From Limnocylindrus sp040397235 (GTDB lineage Bacteria; Chloroflexota; Limnocylindria; Limnocylindrales; Limnocylindraceae), in the NCBI GenBank assembly GCA_040397235.1, contig JBBAWH010000001.1:1-64000 (forward strand): a stretch of 64,000 nt of DNA. Direction: 5' to 3'. Below are positions 46,959-54,848 of this stretch, in pieces. Position 1 is the first letter of the stretch; each line of letters begins with the position of its first letter. The position numbers and the translations under genes are program-made. Below the pieces are notes generated by a model that was not told the origin of the DNA, searched no databases, and saw only the letters and a list, made by a program, of their open reading frames with translations.

Positions 46959-48782
46959 ATGTGCGGGATCGTCGGTTACATCGGCTCACGCGACGTCTCG
47001 ACGACGTTGATAGAGGGGCTGCGCCTCCTTGAATACCGCGGCTACGACTCCGCAGGGATCGCCGTCGCGGCAACGGGGGGCGAGATCTCCATGCGCAAGC
47101 GTGCGGGCCGCCTCGCCAACCTCGAAGGTGTCGTTGGCGAACTACCAACCGGTTCGATCGCCGGGATCGCCCACACGCGTTGGGCCACCCATGGTGCGCC
47201 AACTGACCTGAACGCCCACCCCCACATGGATGAGCACGGCGAGATCGCCATCATTCACAACGGGATCATTGAGAACTACGCCGAGCTGCAGCGGGAACTG
47301 GCGGGGAAGGGGCACACCCTTTCGAGCGACGTCGACACCGAGGTGATCGCCCACCTGATTGAAGACGCCTACCAGGGCGATATTCGCCTTGCAGTTGCGG
47401 CCATCCTCCCCCAACTGCGCGGGCAGTGGGCGCTCGTGGTGATGCACCGCAGCGAACCAGGTCGCATCATTGCCGCCCGCCGCGAGGCGCCGCTTGCCGT
47501 TGGCATCGGTGAGGGGGAGCAGTTCCTCGCCTCCGATCCTGTCGCCATGCTGGAGCACACCAACAAGATCATCTTCCTTCGAGACGGCGACCTAGCCGAC
47601 CTACAGCGCGACGGGGTCACCCTCTACGACGCAACTGGGGAAACGTTCGCCCCAAAGATTGAGACGATCACGTGGGATGGCGCCGCGGCGCGCAAAGAGG
47701 GGTACGACCACTTCATGCGCAAGGAGATGGATGAGCAGCCGCGAGCACTCTCGGCGGCAATGCTCGGTCGAGTCTCGGCCACTGGAATCGCCATTGGTGA
47801 ACTTGATCCCTTGAGTGCGGCGCTCACGGCGACGCGTTCCATTGAATTCGTGGCCTGCGGCTCGGCGTATCACGCCTCACTCACCGCGGCGACGCTCGCT
47901 GAGCGCCTGCTGCGCATTCCAGTGCGCGTCACTGTCGCGAGCGAGTTTCGCTACGATCCGCCCGCACTCGGGCCAACTAGCCTTGTGATTGCCGTTTCGC
48001 AGTCCGGGGAGACCGCAGACACACTTGGTGCCGTGCGCATCGCGAAGGCTGCTGGTGCACCAGTTCTCGCGATCGTGAATGCGGCCGGCTCGTCGCTCAC
48101 GCGTGAGGCGGATGCCGTTGTGCTGCTGCAGGCTGGAACAGAGATCTCCGTAGCCGCGACAAAGAGCTACACCTCGCAGGCGCTCGTCACCCTTCTGGTA
48201 ACGCTTGACCTAGCGCGGCGCACGGGAGCGCTGACCGCTGCAGATGCGCGTGCATGGGCGGAGGAGCTCCTCCGCGTCCCTGCGATGGCCTCAGCCGCAC
48301 TCGATGCATCAGATGCGCTGCCAAGCATCGCCGCGAAGTATTTCGGCGCGAGCGGGTTCATGTTCGTCAGTCGCGGTGCAGGGATTGCAACGGCGCTGGA
48401 GGGGGCACTCAAGCTGAAGGAGATCTCCTACATCCATGCCGAGGGGATCGCCGCCGGTGAGATGAAGCACGGCCCGATCAGCCTTCTCGGTGCCGATCAC
48501 CCTGTGGTGGCGGTGGTGCTGAACTCGCCAGTCCTGCCAAAGCTTGTGAGCAACCTAATGGAGTCACGCGCGCGCTCGGCGCCAGTGATCGCGATCCTCT
48601 CTGGCGTCGATGATTGGTCTAGCTTCGCTACCGATGCAATCGTGATCCCCGCCGCACGGCCTGAGATCGCCGCACTGATCGCAACAATCCCGCTGCAGCG
48701 CTTCTCATATGAGATGGCGCTCCTTGCCGGTGCCGATATTGATCAACCGAAGAATCTCGCAAAGTCCGTCACCGTCGAGTGA
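46959..48782 (+). CDS. glmS: glutamine-fructose-6-phosphate aminotransferase
   Basis: 607 residues. Makes glucosamine 6-phosphate from fructose 6-phosphate and glutamine. N-terminal glutaminase with nucleophile Cys2 (MCGIVGYIG) and RGYDSAG; two SIS domains with ACGSAYHA, SQSGETADT and the C-terminal DQPKNLAKSVTVE. Full length. No glmS ribozyme is seen upstream, since glmM ends nine bases earlier. Confidence 0.98.
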   Translation: MCGIVGYIGSRDVSTTLIEGLRLLEYRGYDSAGIAVAATGGEISMRKRAGRLANLEGVVGELPTGSIAGIAHTRWATHGAPTDLNAHPHMDEHGEIAIIHNGIIENYAELQRELAGKGHTLSSDVDTEVIAHLIEDAYQGDIRLAVAAILPQLRGQWALVVMHRSEPGRIIAARREAPLAVGIGEGEQFLASDPVAMLEHTNKIIFLRDGDLADLQRDGVTLYDATGETFAPKIETITWDGAAARKEGYDHFMRKEMDEQPRALSAAMLGRVSATGIAIGELDPLSAALTATRSIEFVACGSAYHASLTAATLAERLLRIPVRVTVASEFRYDPPALGPTSLVIAVSQSGETADTLGAVRIAKAAGAPVLAIVNAAGSSLTREADAVVLLQAGTEISVAATKSYTSQALVTLLVTLDLARRTGALTAADARAWAEELLRVPAMASAALDASDALPSIAAKYFGASGFMFVSRGAGIATALEGALKLKEISYIHAEGIAAGEMKHGPISLLGADHPVVAVVLNSPVLPKLVSNLMESRARSAPVIAILSGVDDWSSFATDAIVIPAARPEIAALIATIPLQRFSYEMALLAGADIDQPKNLAKSVTVE

Positions 48783-49321
48783 TGGACGGGGGAGAGCACT
48801 CCACGAGCACGCCGGAGATCGGCATTGACATTATTCGCGTGGACCGAATTGCAAACGTCTTGCGCCGTCATCCAGAGCGATTTGAGCTCCGAGTGCTGAC
48901 CGCCGCAGAGCGTTCATACGTTCGTGGTCGCCCCGAGACGATGGCTGGGCGCTGGGCCGCAAAGGAGGCTGTCTCAAAGGTGCTCGGCCTCGGCGTGCGT
49001 GGCATCGGCTGGCAGGAGATCGAGGTGGAGCGCCTGCCAACCGGGCAGCCCTCCGTTCGTCTCCACGATCGCGCCGCGGCACGGGCGACGCAGCTCGGCA
49101 TCCAGCACATCGCACTCTCGATCAGCCACGAGCGCGAGTATGCGATCGCGATCGCCTATGCCGTGCGAACGGCTGGCGGGCGCTACCTCTTCCCGCCGCA
49201 AATCGGCGCAGACCTCGATGCCACCGAGACGGCACTCCTGGCACGGATCGAGCGCATCAAGGCACTTCGGCGCGAGGAGCTGGCCCTGTTGGCGGAGCCG
49301 GCTGGGAAGGCCCAAGGATGA
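48779..49321 (+). CDS. acpS: holo-[acyl-carrier-protein] synthase
   Basis: 180 residues. Transfers 4'-phosphopantetheine from CoA to ACP. Metal ligands are Asp17 (GIDIIRVDRI) and Glu63 (RWAAKEAVSKVLG). A tail of about 50 residues after the core (from near 130) is not part of usual 120-residue AcpS and is rich in Ala, Glu and Leu, probably helical. GTG overlaps the glmS stop; ATG at 48782 is a second choice. AcpS next to alr is common in bacteria. Confidence 0.92.
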   Translation: MMDGGEHSTSTPEIGIDIIRVDRIANVLRRHPERFELRVLTAAERSYVRGRPETMAGRWAAKEAVSKVLGLGVRGIGWQEIEVERLPTGQPSVRLHDRAAARATQLGIQHIALSISHEREYAIAIAYAVRTAGGRYLFPPQIGADLDATETALLARIERIKALRREELALLAEPAGKAQG

Positions 49322-50529
49322 GCGGGCTCCCCGAACGTATCCAGAAGGTTGGCCTGCCTGCGCTCGGGCGTGATGCCTGGGTAGAGGTGCGGCTCGACGC
49401 GATCGCAACGAACGTTCGCGCGCTCAAGGGGAAGCTCCCGACTGGCGGCCACCTCGACGTGGTGTTGAAGGCCGACGCCTACGGCCTGGGCGCCGTGCCC
49501 GTCGCGCGTGCCGCACTCGACGCTGGCGCGCGAGCCGTTCTTGTCGCCACCTTTGATGAGGCGCAAGAGTTGCGCGACGCCGGAATCACTAGCCCCGTCC
49601 GGGTCCTCTGGCGTGTGGCGCCTGCGCACCTGCGCGACGCGGCCGCTACAGGCATTGGCGTTACCGCATCGTCGTCAGCAGTGGTTCGCGAGCTGATCGG
49701 CGCCGATCTGGCTGGGCTCTCCCCACTGAGCGTCGATATTGAAGTTGATACTGGACTCGGTCGCGACGGCATCCTGCCGGGCGATCTCGCCAACCAGCTC
49801 GCTGCGTTGCGCAGTAACCCGAACATTCTGCTGCGGAGCATCTGGAGCCATCTCAGCGCAGCTGAGAACGTTGATCGATCACGTCTGCAGGAGGAGGTAC
49901 TCGAGCAGGCTGCAGCCCAGGCCCCCGAGCTCGAAGCGCATCTCGTCGGGTCGGGAGGGCTGCTCACCATGGGGGAGACGCAGCAGGTTGCGCGCGTTGG
50001 CATTGCGCTCTTCGGCGTTGTGCCGAACGCGCTGCGACCGACGATGACCGCCGCAACGATCGGCATTGGCCGGGTATATGGACTCGCCGCACGGCCTGTG
50101 CGCATCGCGACACTCCCCGTCGGTCATGGCGTGGGGTACGGGCCAGCATTCACCGCAGAGCGCGTATCAAGGATCATCACCCTGCCGATCGGCTACGCCG
50201 ATGGCATCTCGTATCACGAACGGGGAGTCGCCGAGGTGTTGATACGCGGCGTGCGCCTGCCAGTTGTTGGCACGATTGCGATGGACTCCATCACCATTGA
50301 TGCCACAGATCACCCGGCCACCGACCTGACCGAAGCCGATGAGGTGGTTTTCATCGGTGACTCTGGTGCTGATCTGATTGAGCCCGTCGACGTTGCCAAA
50401 CGCCGAAAGACGATTACCAATGAGGTCTCAACGAGCTTCACCAGTCGACTTGCGCGGGTGTATACGGTGAGCGGCGAACCGGTGGCGCTGCGCGACCTGC
50501 GCGGGTATCACTACGTGAACCAGAAGTGA
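49318..50529 (+). CDS. alr: alanine racemase
   Basis: 403 residues. PLP enzyme making D-alanine for peptidoglycan. PLP lysine Lys51 in VVLKADAYGLG and the second catalytic residue Tyr274 in GVGYGPAF. C-terminal beta domain has VGTIAMDSITID. ATGA overlap with acpS. Confidence 0.97.
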   Translation: MSGLPERIQKVGLPALGRDAWVEVRLDAIATNVRALKGKLPTGGHLDVVLKADAYGLGAVPVARAALDAGARAVLVATFDEAQELRDAGITSPVRVLWRVAPAHLRDAAATGIGVTASSSAVVRELIGADLAGLSPLSVDIEVDTGLGRDGILPGDLANQLAALRSNPNILLRSIWSHLSAAENVDRSRLQEEVLEQAAAQAPELEAHLVGSGGLLTMGETQQVARVGIALFGVVPNALRPTMTAATIGIGRVYGLAARPVRIATLPVGHGVGYGPAFTAERVSRIITLPIGYADGISYHERGVAEVLIRGVRLPVVGTIAMDSITIDATDHPATDLTEADEVVFIGDSGADLIEPVDVAKRRKTITNEVSTSFTSRLARVYTVSGEPVALRDLRGYHYVNQK

Positions 50530-52196
50530 CGCAATCGTCGTATCTCTTGATTCGCGAGGATCTCGATCGCAGCTTTTATGCACTGATGTCTGACGCGGAG
50601 CCTACACGGCTGCTTAGTAGCATCACGCTGCCTACGGGAGCTGATAGCGAGGCGGCAGAGACGATGTTGCAGAGCTCTGCTGGAGCGGAGCAGAGCGGTG
50701 CGATCTCTACCTCGCTTCGCGGTGATCCGAGCTCCCTCGGCCGTGCGGCGAGCCGCTGCGCAGAGGCGCTCGGCGTCCCCGTGAAAATTCTTGATATTGC
50801 GCATGATGCTGGCAGAATTGCGTGGGCCACCCCAGGAACGGCTGGCGAGCTGTTGCGGATTGATGAGGCCGCACTCGTCCCTGCAGATGCAACGGAGCGT
50901 CGACGCCGCTGCGATGCGGTCTTGCGTGCACTTGGCGAGCGCGATCGCGCCGCCGTTGCCGACCGGCTTGGAGACATCGCAGATCGGCCGATGTCGGGGC
51001 GTGATGAGATTGGCGACCAGACTCGTGCTGCTGCGTGCATTGATGCGATCCAGTCAATCGCGGAGCGGTCGAGCGGTCAAGGTGATCCGATGAGCGGCGA
51101 GGTGTTCATTGCTACGGGTCAGCTTGCGGCGTATCTCTCTTCAGGCGCCGTGCCACTCGCCGCACTTTCGCCACTGATTCCACCTGGGCGAACCACGGTG
51201 CTGCTTGATGTTTCGGGAGTACTGGCGGCGCTGGGCACTGAGCAGCTCACCGAGACGACGGGGGCAGATCTGGTTCGTGCGACCGCGGATCAACTACTCG
51301 TGCCCGCTGGCGATCTGCTGGTTATCGCAGATCACCCTGACGAGGAGGTGCTTGTTCGAGCCGGTGCGGAGGAGCATGCGCTGTCAGCGGATGGAGCACT
51401 GGAGTTTGACCTTCGGGCGGGGGAGTTGGTCGACGTTGAGGTTGCGATTGATGGGCACCAGGTTCTGGCCTCGCTGCGCGGCGGTCTCGCCGGTGTTGCT
51501 GTTGTGCGTGGTGCCCCACTAGTTGATCTCCCACTCATGCCCGTGGCTGTGAGGCCCGCAAAGGTGCTCCCCATTGAGGCGCCACTGGCGCTGCTACCGC
51601 GATCCGCAAGCGCGACGGGTGGCCTCGGCGGGCGCCTTCTGCTTGGCGACGAGGTCGAGGGGAGCCTCTACTTCTCGGCTACAGAGCCAGACAGCCGCGG
51701 GTGGGCGGCGGCGCACGAGGCGGGAGTTCTGGCGGTTGTCTCGGTCTCCCCTGAGACCGTGCTGCGAGCTCGGGCTGTCGGCATTCGAGGTCTCGTTGTG
51801 GGCAGCCTGAGTGATGGCGAGCGCGAGGCACTCAGCGCCTCCATTGATCGACGTATTGCCGCCGGTGTCGCCCTCGCCCCATTTGGGCTCCTGATCCTCG
51901 GCGGGCGCCGCGAGAGCGATGAATGGGCTGCAGAGCTAGGGAAGGCGCTCCAGACCCTGAACGGCAGCGACGTTCGCCTTGAGCGGCACCCCGCCGGCCT
52001 CACCGCCTCGACGGCACGGCGCGGAGGGGCGCGCCTCGACGTGGATACCGTTGTGATCGGTGGCCCCCTAGCGGGCTCTTATGGCACATGGCGCGGCCTG
52101 GCCGACGCACAGTCGTCAGACCCGCAGGGTGCAGTCGAGATCAAGGGCGATCTTGTCGTGCTCTCCATTGGTGACCTGCAGCGCCTTACAGCGTGA
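50526..52196 (+). CDS. uncharacterised protein, distantly GlmL/MutL-like
   Basis: 556 residues, GTG start overlapping the alr stop, and itself overlapping tsaE, so cotranslated with both. No signal peptide or membrane span. Residues about 195-245 (GEVFIATGQLAAYLSSG, then LIPPGRTTVLLDVSGVLAALG) and about 258-310 recall the C-terminal half of GlmL/MutL-like proteins that I associate with Chloroflexota. The N-terminal ATP-binding actin-like part typical of that family is not evident, and the last 200 residues (GIRGLVVGSLSDGE, PFGLLILGGRRES) are unfamiliar. The protein is Ala/Gly/Leu-rich without Cys clusters. The family link is pattern-based and tentative; function unknown. Confidence 0.75.
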   Translation: MTQSSYLLIREDLDRSFYALMSDAEPTRLLSSITLPTGADSEAAETMLQSSAGAEQSGAISTSLRGDPSSLGRAASRCAEALGVPVKILDIAHDAGRIAWATPGTAGELLRIDEAALVPADATERRRRCDAVLRALGERDRAAVADRLGDIADRPMSGRDEIGDQTRAAACIDAIQSIAERSSGQGDPMSGEVFIATGQLAAYLSSGAVPLAALSPLIPPGRTTVLLDVSGVLAALGTEQLTETTGADLVRATADQLLVPAGDLLVIADHPDEEVLVRAGAEEHALSADGALEFDLRAGELVDVEVAIDGHQVLASLRGGLAGVAVVRGAPLVDLPLMPVAVRPAKVLPIEAPLALLPRSASATGGLGGRLLLGDEVEGSLYFSATEPDSRGWAAAHEAGVLAVVSVSPETVLRARAVGIRGLVVGSLSDGEREALSASIDRRIAAGVALAPFGLLILGGRRESDEWAAELGKALQTLNGSDVRLERHPAGLTASTARRGGARLDVDTVVIGGPLAGSYGTWRGLADAQSSDPQGAVEIKGDLVVLSIGDLQRLTA

Positions 52197-52699
52197 ACGT
52201 CGTCACCATTACGCTCGGTAGCCTTGCAGCAACGACCTCGCTCGGCGCGGCGATTGGCGTCTCACTCCGTCCGGGTGACCGGGTCCTTCTTGCGGGCGAC
52301 CTGGGGAGTGGCAAGACAACACTCGCTCGTGCCATCGGAGCCGCACTCCATGCAGAGCCGGAGCTCACCTCGCCAACGTTCGTCCTCATCTCTGAACACC
52401 GCGGCGACCTGCCGATCTGGCATGTTGACGCCTATCGACTCCCCGTGGGGAGTGACGCGCTGCGTGCTGGGGTGATTGATGAGCGACAGCAGCACGGCGT
52501 CAGCCTCATCGAGTGGCCCGAGCACCTTGAAGGACTCGGGGTAGCGGGCACCGGCGTGCTGAGCATTCATCTCGAGGCGGCCGCCGACGAGGGCACACGC
52601 ATCGCCGTGATCCGCGGCGCGCGACCAGACCTCCTTGCGGTACTCGGTTCGATGTCTGACAGCATTCAACGCATCACATCGGGCGATGCACGTGAGTAG
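52193..52699 (+). CDS. tsaE: tRNA t6A biosynthesis ATPase TsaE
   Basis: 168 residues, GTG start overlapping the previous stop. Walker A GDLGSGKTT at about 35-43, SPTFVLI, and WHVDAYRL. With TsaB and TsaD encoded next to it, it completes threonylcarbamoyl transfer to A37 of ANN-reading tRNAs. Length is usual. Confidence 0.95.
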   Translation: MNVVTITLGSLAATTSLGAAIGVSLRPGDRVLLAGDLGSGKTTLARAIGAALHAEPELTSPTFVLISEHRGDLPIWHVDAYRLPVGSDALRAGVIDERQQHGVSLIEWPEHLEGLGVAGTGVLSIHLEAAADEGTRIAVIRGARPDLLAVLGSMSDSIQRITSGDARE

Positions 52700-53219
52700 C
52701 CTACGAATCCTCGTGCTTGATGGGTCGCTCGGCTTCAGCATCGTCGCGATCGTAGAGGAGCGCGATGGTGTGCTCGTGTGCGTCGCCGAAGACTATCTCT
52801 ACGAACAGCCACTACTGCAGCGCATTACAAATCTGATTCCGAATCAGGCCGAACGCACCGCGCTCACTAGTGTGGTGGTGGGGAACGGCCCTGGAAGCTA
52901 CAGCGGCGTCCGCGTTGCAGCCTCGGCTGCCGCCGGCATTGCTGCCGCGCTAGCGCTCCCACTACGAGAGAGTGCGTCAGATCGCGCACTCTGGCAGGCG
53001 GCGCAGCGATCGTTCTCTATAGCGCTCGGAACACGTGAGTCGCTCGAGGTATCGCAGAGTGGCTCGGTCGTCGCGGCTCGGGAGGACGCCTCCCCGCACC
53101 TTACGCAGGAGGAGAGCAGAGGAGTTGCTGCGTGCGCGCTCGTCCGTGAGGCTGGACCCGTAGCTTCGCATGTCACTCTGCGCTATCCGGCTCCTGCTCG
53201 CGGAAGCGAGGCGGGATGA
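52692..53219 (+). CDS. tsaB: tRNA t6A biosynthesis protein TsaB
   Basis: 175 residues from GTG 52692 (overlap GTGAGTAG with tsaE); ATG 52686 would add two residues. ASKHA-fold partner of TsaD. Shows LRILVLDGSLG at the N-terminus and the family motif GNGPGSYSGVRVAAS. The C-terminal region is short compared with the 230-residue E. coli protein. Confidence 0.9.
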   Translation: MSSLRILVLDGSLGFSIVAIVEERDGVLVCVAEDYLYEQPLLQRITNLIPNQAERTALTSVVVGNGPGSYSGVRVAASAAAGIAAALALPLRESASDRALWQAAQRSFSIALGTRESLEVSQSGSVVAAREDASPHLTQEESRGVAACALVREAGPVASHVTLRYPAPARGSEAG

Positions 53220-53737
53220 TGCGTGCACCCGTTCTGGCACCACTCACCATTAAGGACCTTGCCGAGGTTGCGGTAATTGAGAACGTCTCGTTTACGGCAC
53301 CGTGGCCAACAAGCGCCTACACCACGGAGCTCACCACAAATCGTCTAGCGCGATATGTTGGCGCCCGAATGAGTGGCGCGCTCATTGGCTTTGGTGGCAT
53401 CTGGCTGATGGTTGACGAGGCGCATGTCACCACGATGGCGGTGCTCCCCGCGAATCGACGGTCGGGAGTTGCGACGATGCTGCTCCTTGAGCTCCTGCAG
53501 GAGGCGCGGCGCGGCGGCGCCCGAGTCGCAACGCTAGACGTGCGCGTATCAAACGTTGACGCGCAACGACTCTATCTAGCGTTCGGCTTCATCGAAGTCG
53601 GCCGCCGCATTCGCTACTACGACGATAACGGCGAAGATGCGTTGATAATGACCACCGCCGAGCTTGAGAGCCCAGAGCAGCAGGCGATTGAAGCGGCGCT
53701 GCGCGCCCGCGTTCAGGAGCGCTTCGGCCATGAGTGA
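53216..53737 (+). CDS. rimI: ribosomal-protein-alanine N-acetyltransferase-like GNAT
   Basis: 173 residues. GNAT fold with acetyl-CoA loop RRSGVATMLL and the C-terminal NVDAQRLYLAFGFIEVGRR characteristic of RimI. Between tsaB and tsaD, the classic rimI place, so S18 or another N-terminus is the likely target. Substrate is inferred from family. ATGA overlap with tsaB, ATGAGTGA overlap with tsaD. Confidence 0.93.
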   Translation: MMRAPVLAPLTIKDLAEVAVIENVSFTAPWPTSAYTTELTTNRLARYVGARMSGALIGFGGIWLMVDEAHVTTMAVLPANRRSGVATMLLLELLQEARRGGARVATLDVRVSNVDAQRLYLAFGFIEVGRRIRYYDDNGEDALIMTTAELESPEQQAIEAALRARVQERFGHE

Positions 53738-54848
53738 GCGGCTACTGCTGGCGATTGAATCGAGCTGCGACGAGAGTGCCGTTGCCCTTATTCGCGGCGG
53801 TCGTGAGGTGATCGCTGAGCGTGTGGCAAGCCAGACGGCGATCCATGCACCGTTTGGCGGTGTGATTCCAGAGGTCGCAGCGCGCGCCCACCATGAGTGG
53901 CTGCCCCGCCTCCTCAACGAGGTGCTGCAGGAGGCTGAGGGGCTCGGGATTGCCAGCACGATTGAGGGGGTGGCACTGACGACCGGCCCCGGCCTCGTTG
54001 GCTCACTCCTCGTGGGCGCCGGCATTGGCAGCGCCTGGGCGTGGGCGCGCGGCCTCCCCGTGCTGCCGGTAAATCATCTTGAGGGGCACCTGCGCGCCGC
54101 ATGGCTACGCGAGGCGGCAGACGTCGACGCGCCGACGCTCCCCGCGATCGGGCTCGTGGTCTCTGGTGGTCACACGTTGCTGGTGCGGATCGAGCGTGAC
54201 GGGACCGTGCAGCGCCTCGGCGGCACGATTGACGACGCGGCGGGCGAGGCCTTCGACAAGATCGCACGCCTCCTTGGCGCTCCATATCCAGGAGGGGCTG
54301 CGCTCTCAGCGCTCGCCGCGAAGGCGCCACGCGGTGCCCGAATCACGCCGCTGCCGATTGCGAAGACCGAGCAGCCCTACGACTTCTCGTTCAGCGGGGT
54401 GAAGACCGCGGCGATTCGGCAGGCGCTCGTCGCCAGTGGGCTCAACGACCGTAGCCCCGGCCGTGCCGCCACGCTCACACGCCAGTTCGCCGAGTATCCA
54501 CTTCCAGAAGAGGGAGCGATTGCGATCGCTGCCGCAACGGAGCAGGCCATCGTCGGTGCACTGCGCGCCGGTGTGCAGCGTGCCCTTCGTGCCAACCCAG
54601 ACTGCTCGCTCATCGTTGGTGGTGGTGTGGCGGCGAATGGACCGCTGCGCTCGGCACTTGCAAGTGTTGCGACCGAGGAGCGCCGCGTACTCGTCGTGCC
54701 CCCAATGAAGTGGTGCACCGATAACGCGGCGATGATCGGCGCCGCAGGTGACGCCCTGCTACGTGACGAACGAGGCTCCTACCAGGAACCCAGCGCCGGC
54801 CTCGAGGTTCATGCGCAGTGGCGCATCGGATCGGCGGTACCCGCATGA
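53730..54848 (+). CDS. tsaD: tRNA threonylcarbamoyladenosine synthase TsaD
   Basis: 372 residues. Catalytic subunit for t6A37. Metal ligands are the two histidines of NHLEGH and the Asp of CTDNAAMIG. Also LLAIESSCDES at the start and GPGLVGSLLVGAG. ATG 53730 overlaps rimI by eight bases; longer in-frame starts lie within rimI. Length normal. Confidence 0.97.
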   Translation: MSERLLLAIESSCDESAVALIRGGREVIAERVASQTAIHAPFGGVIPEVAARAHHEWLPRLLNEVLQEAEGLGIASTIEGVALTTGPGLVGSLLVGAGIGSAWAWARGLPVLPVNHLEGHLRAAWLREAADVDAPTLPAIGLVVSGGHTLLVRIERDGTVQRLGGTIDDAAGEAFDKIARLLGAPYPGGAALSALAAKAPRGARITPLPIAKTEQPYDFSFSGVKTAAIRQALVASGLNDRSPGRAATLTRQFAEYPLPEEGAIAIAAATEQAIVGALRAGVQRALRANPDCSLIVGGGVAANGPLRSALASVATEERRVLVVPPMKWCTDNAAMIGAAGDALLRDERGSYQEPSAGLEVHAQWRIGSAVPA

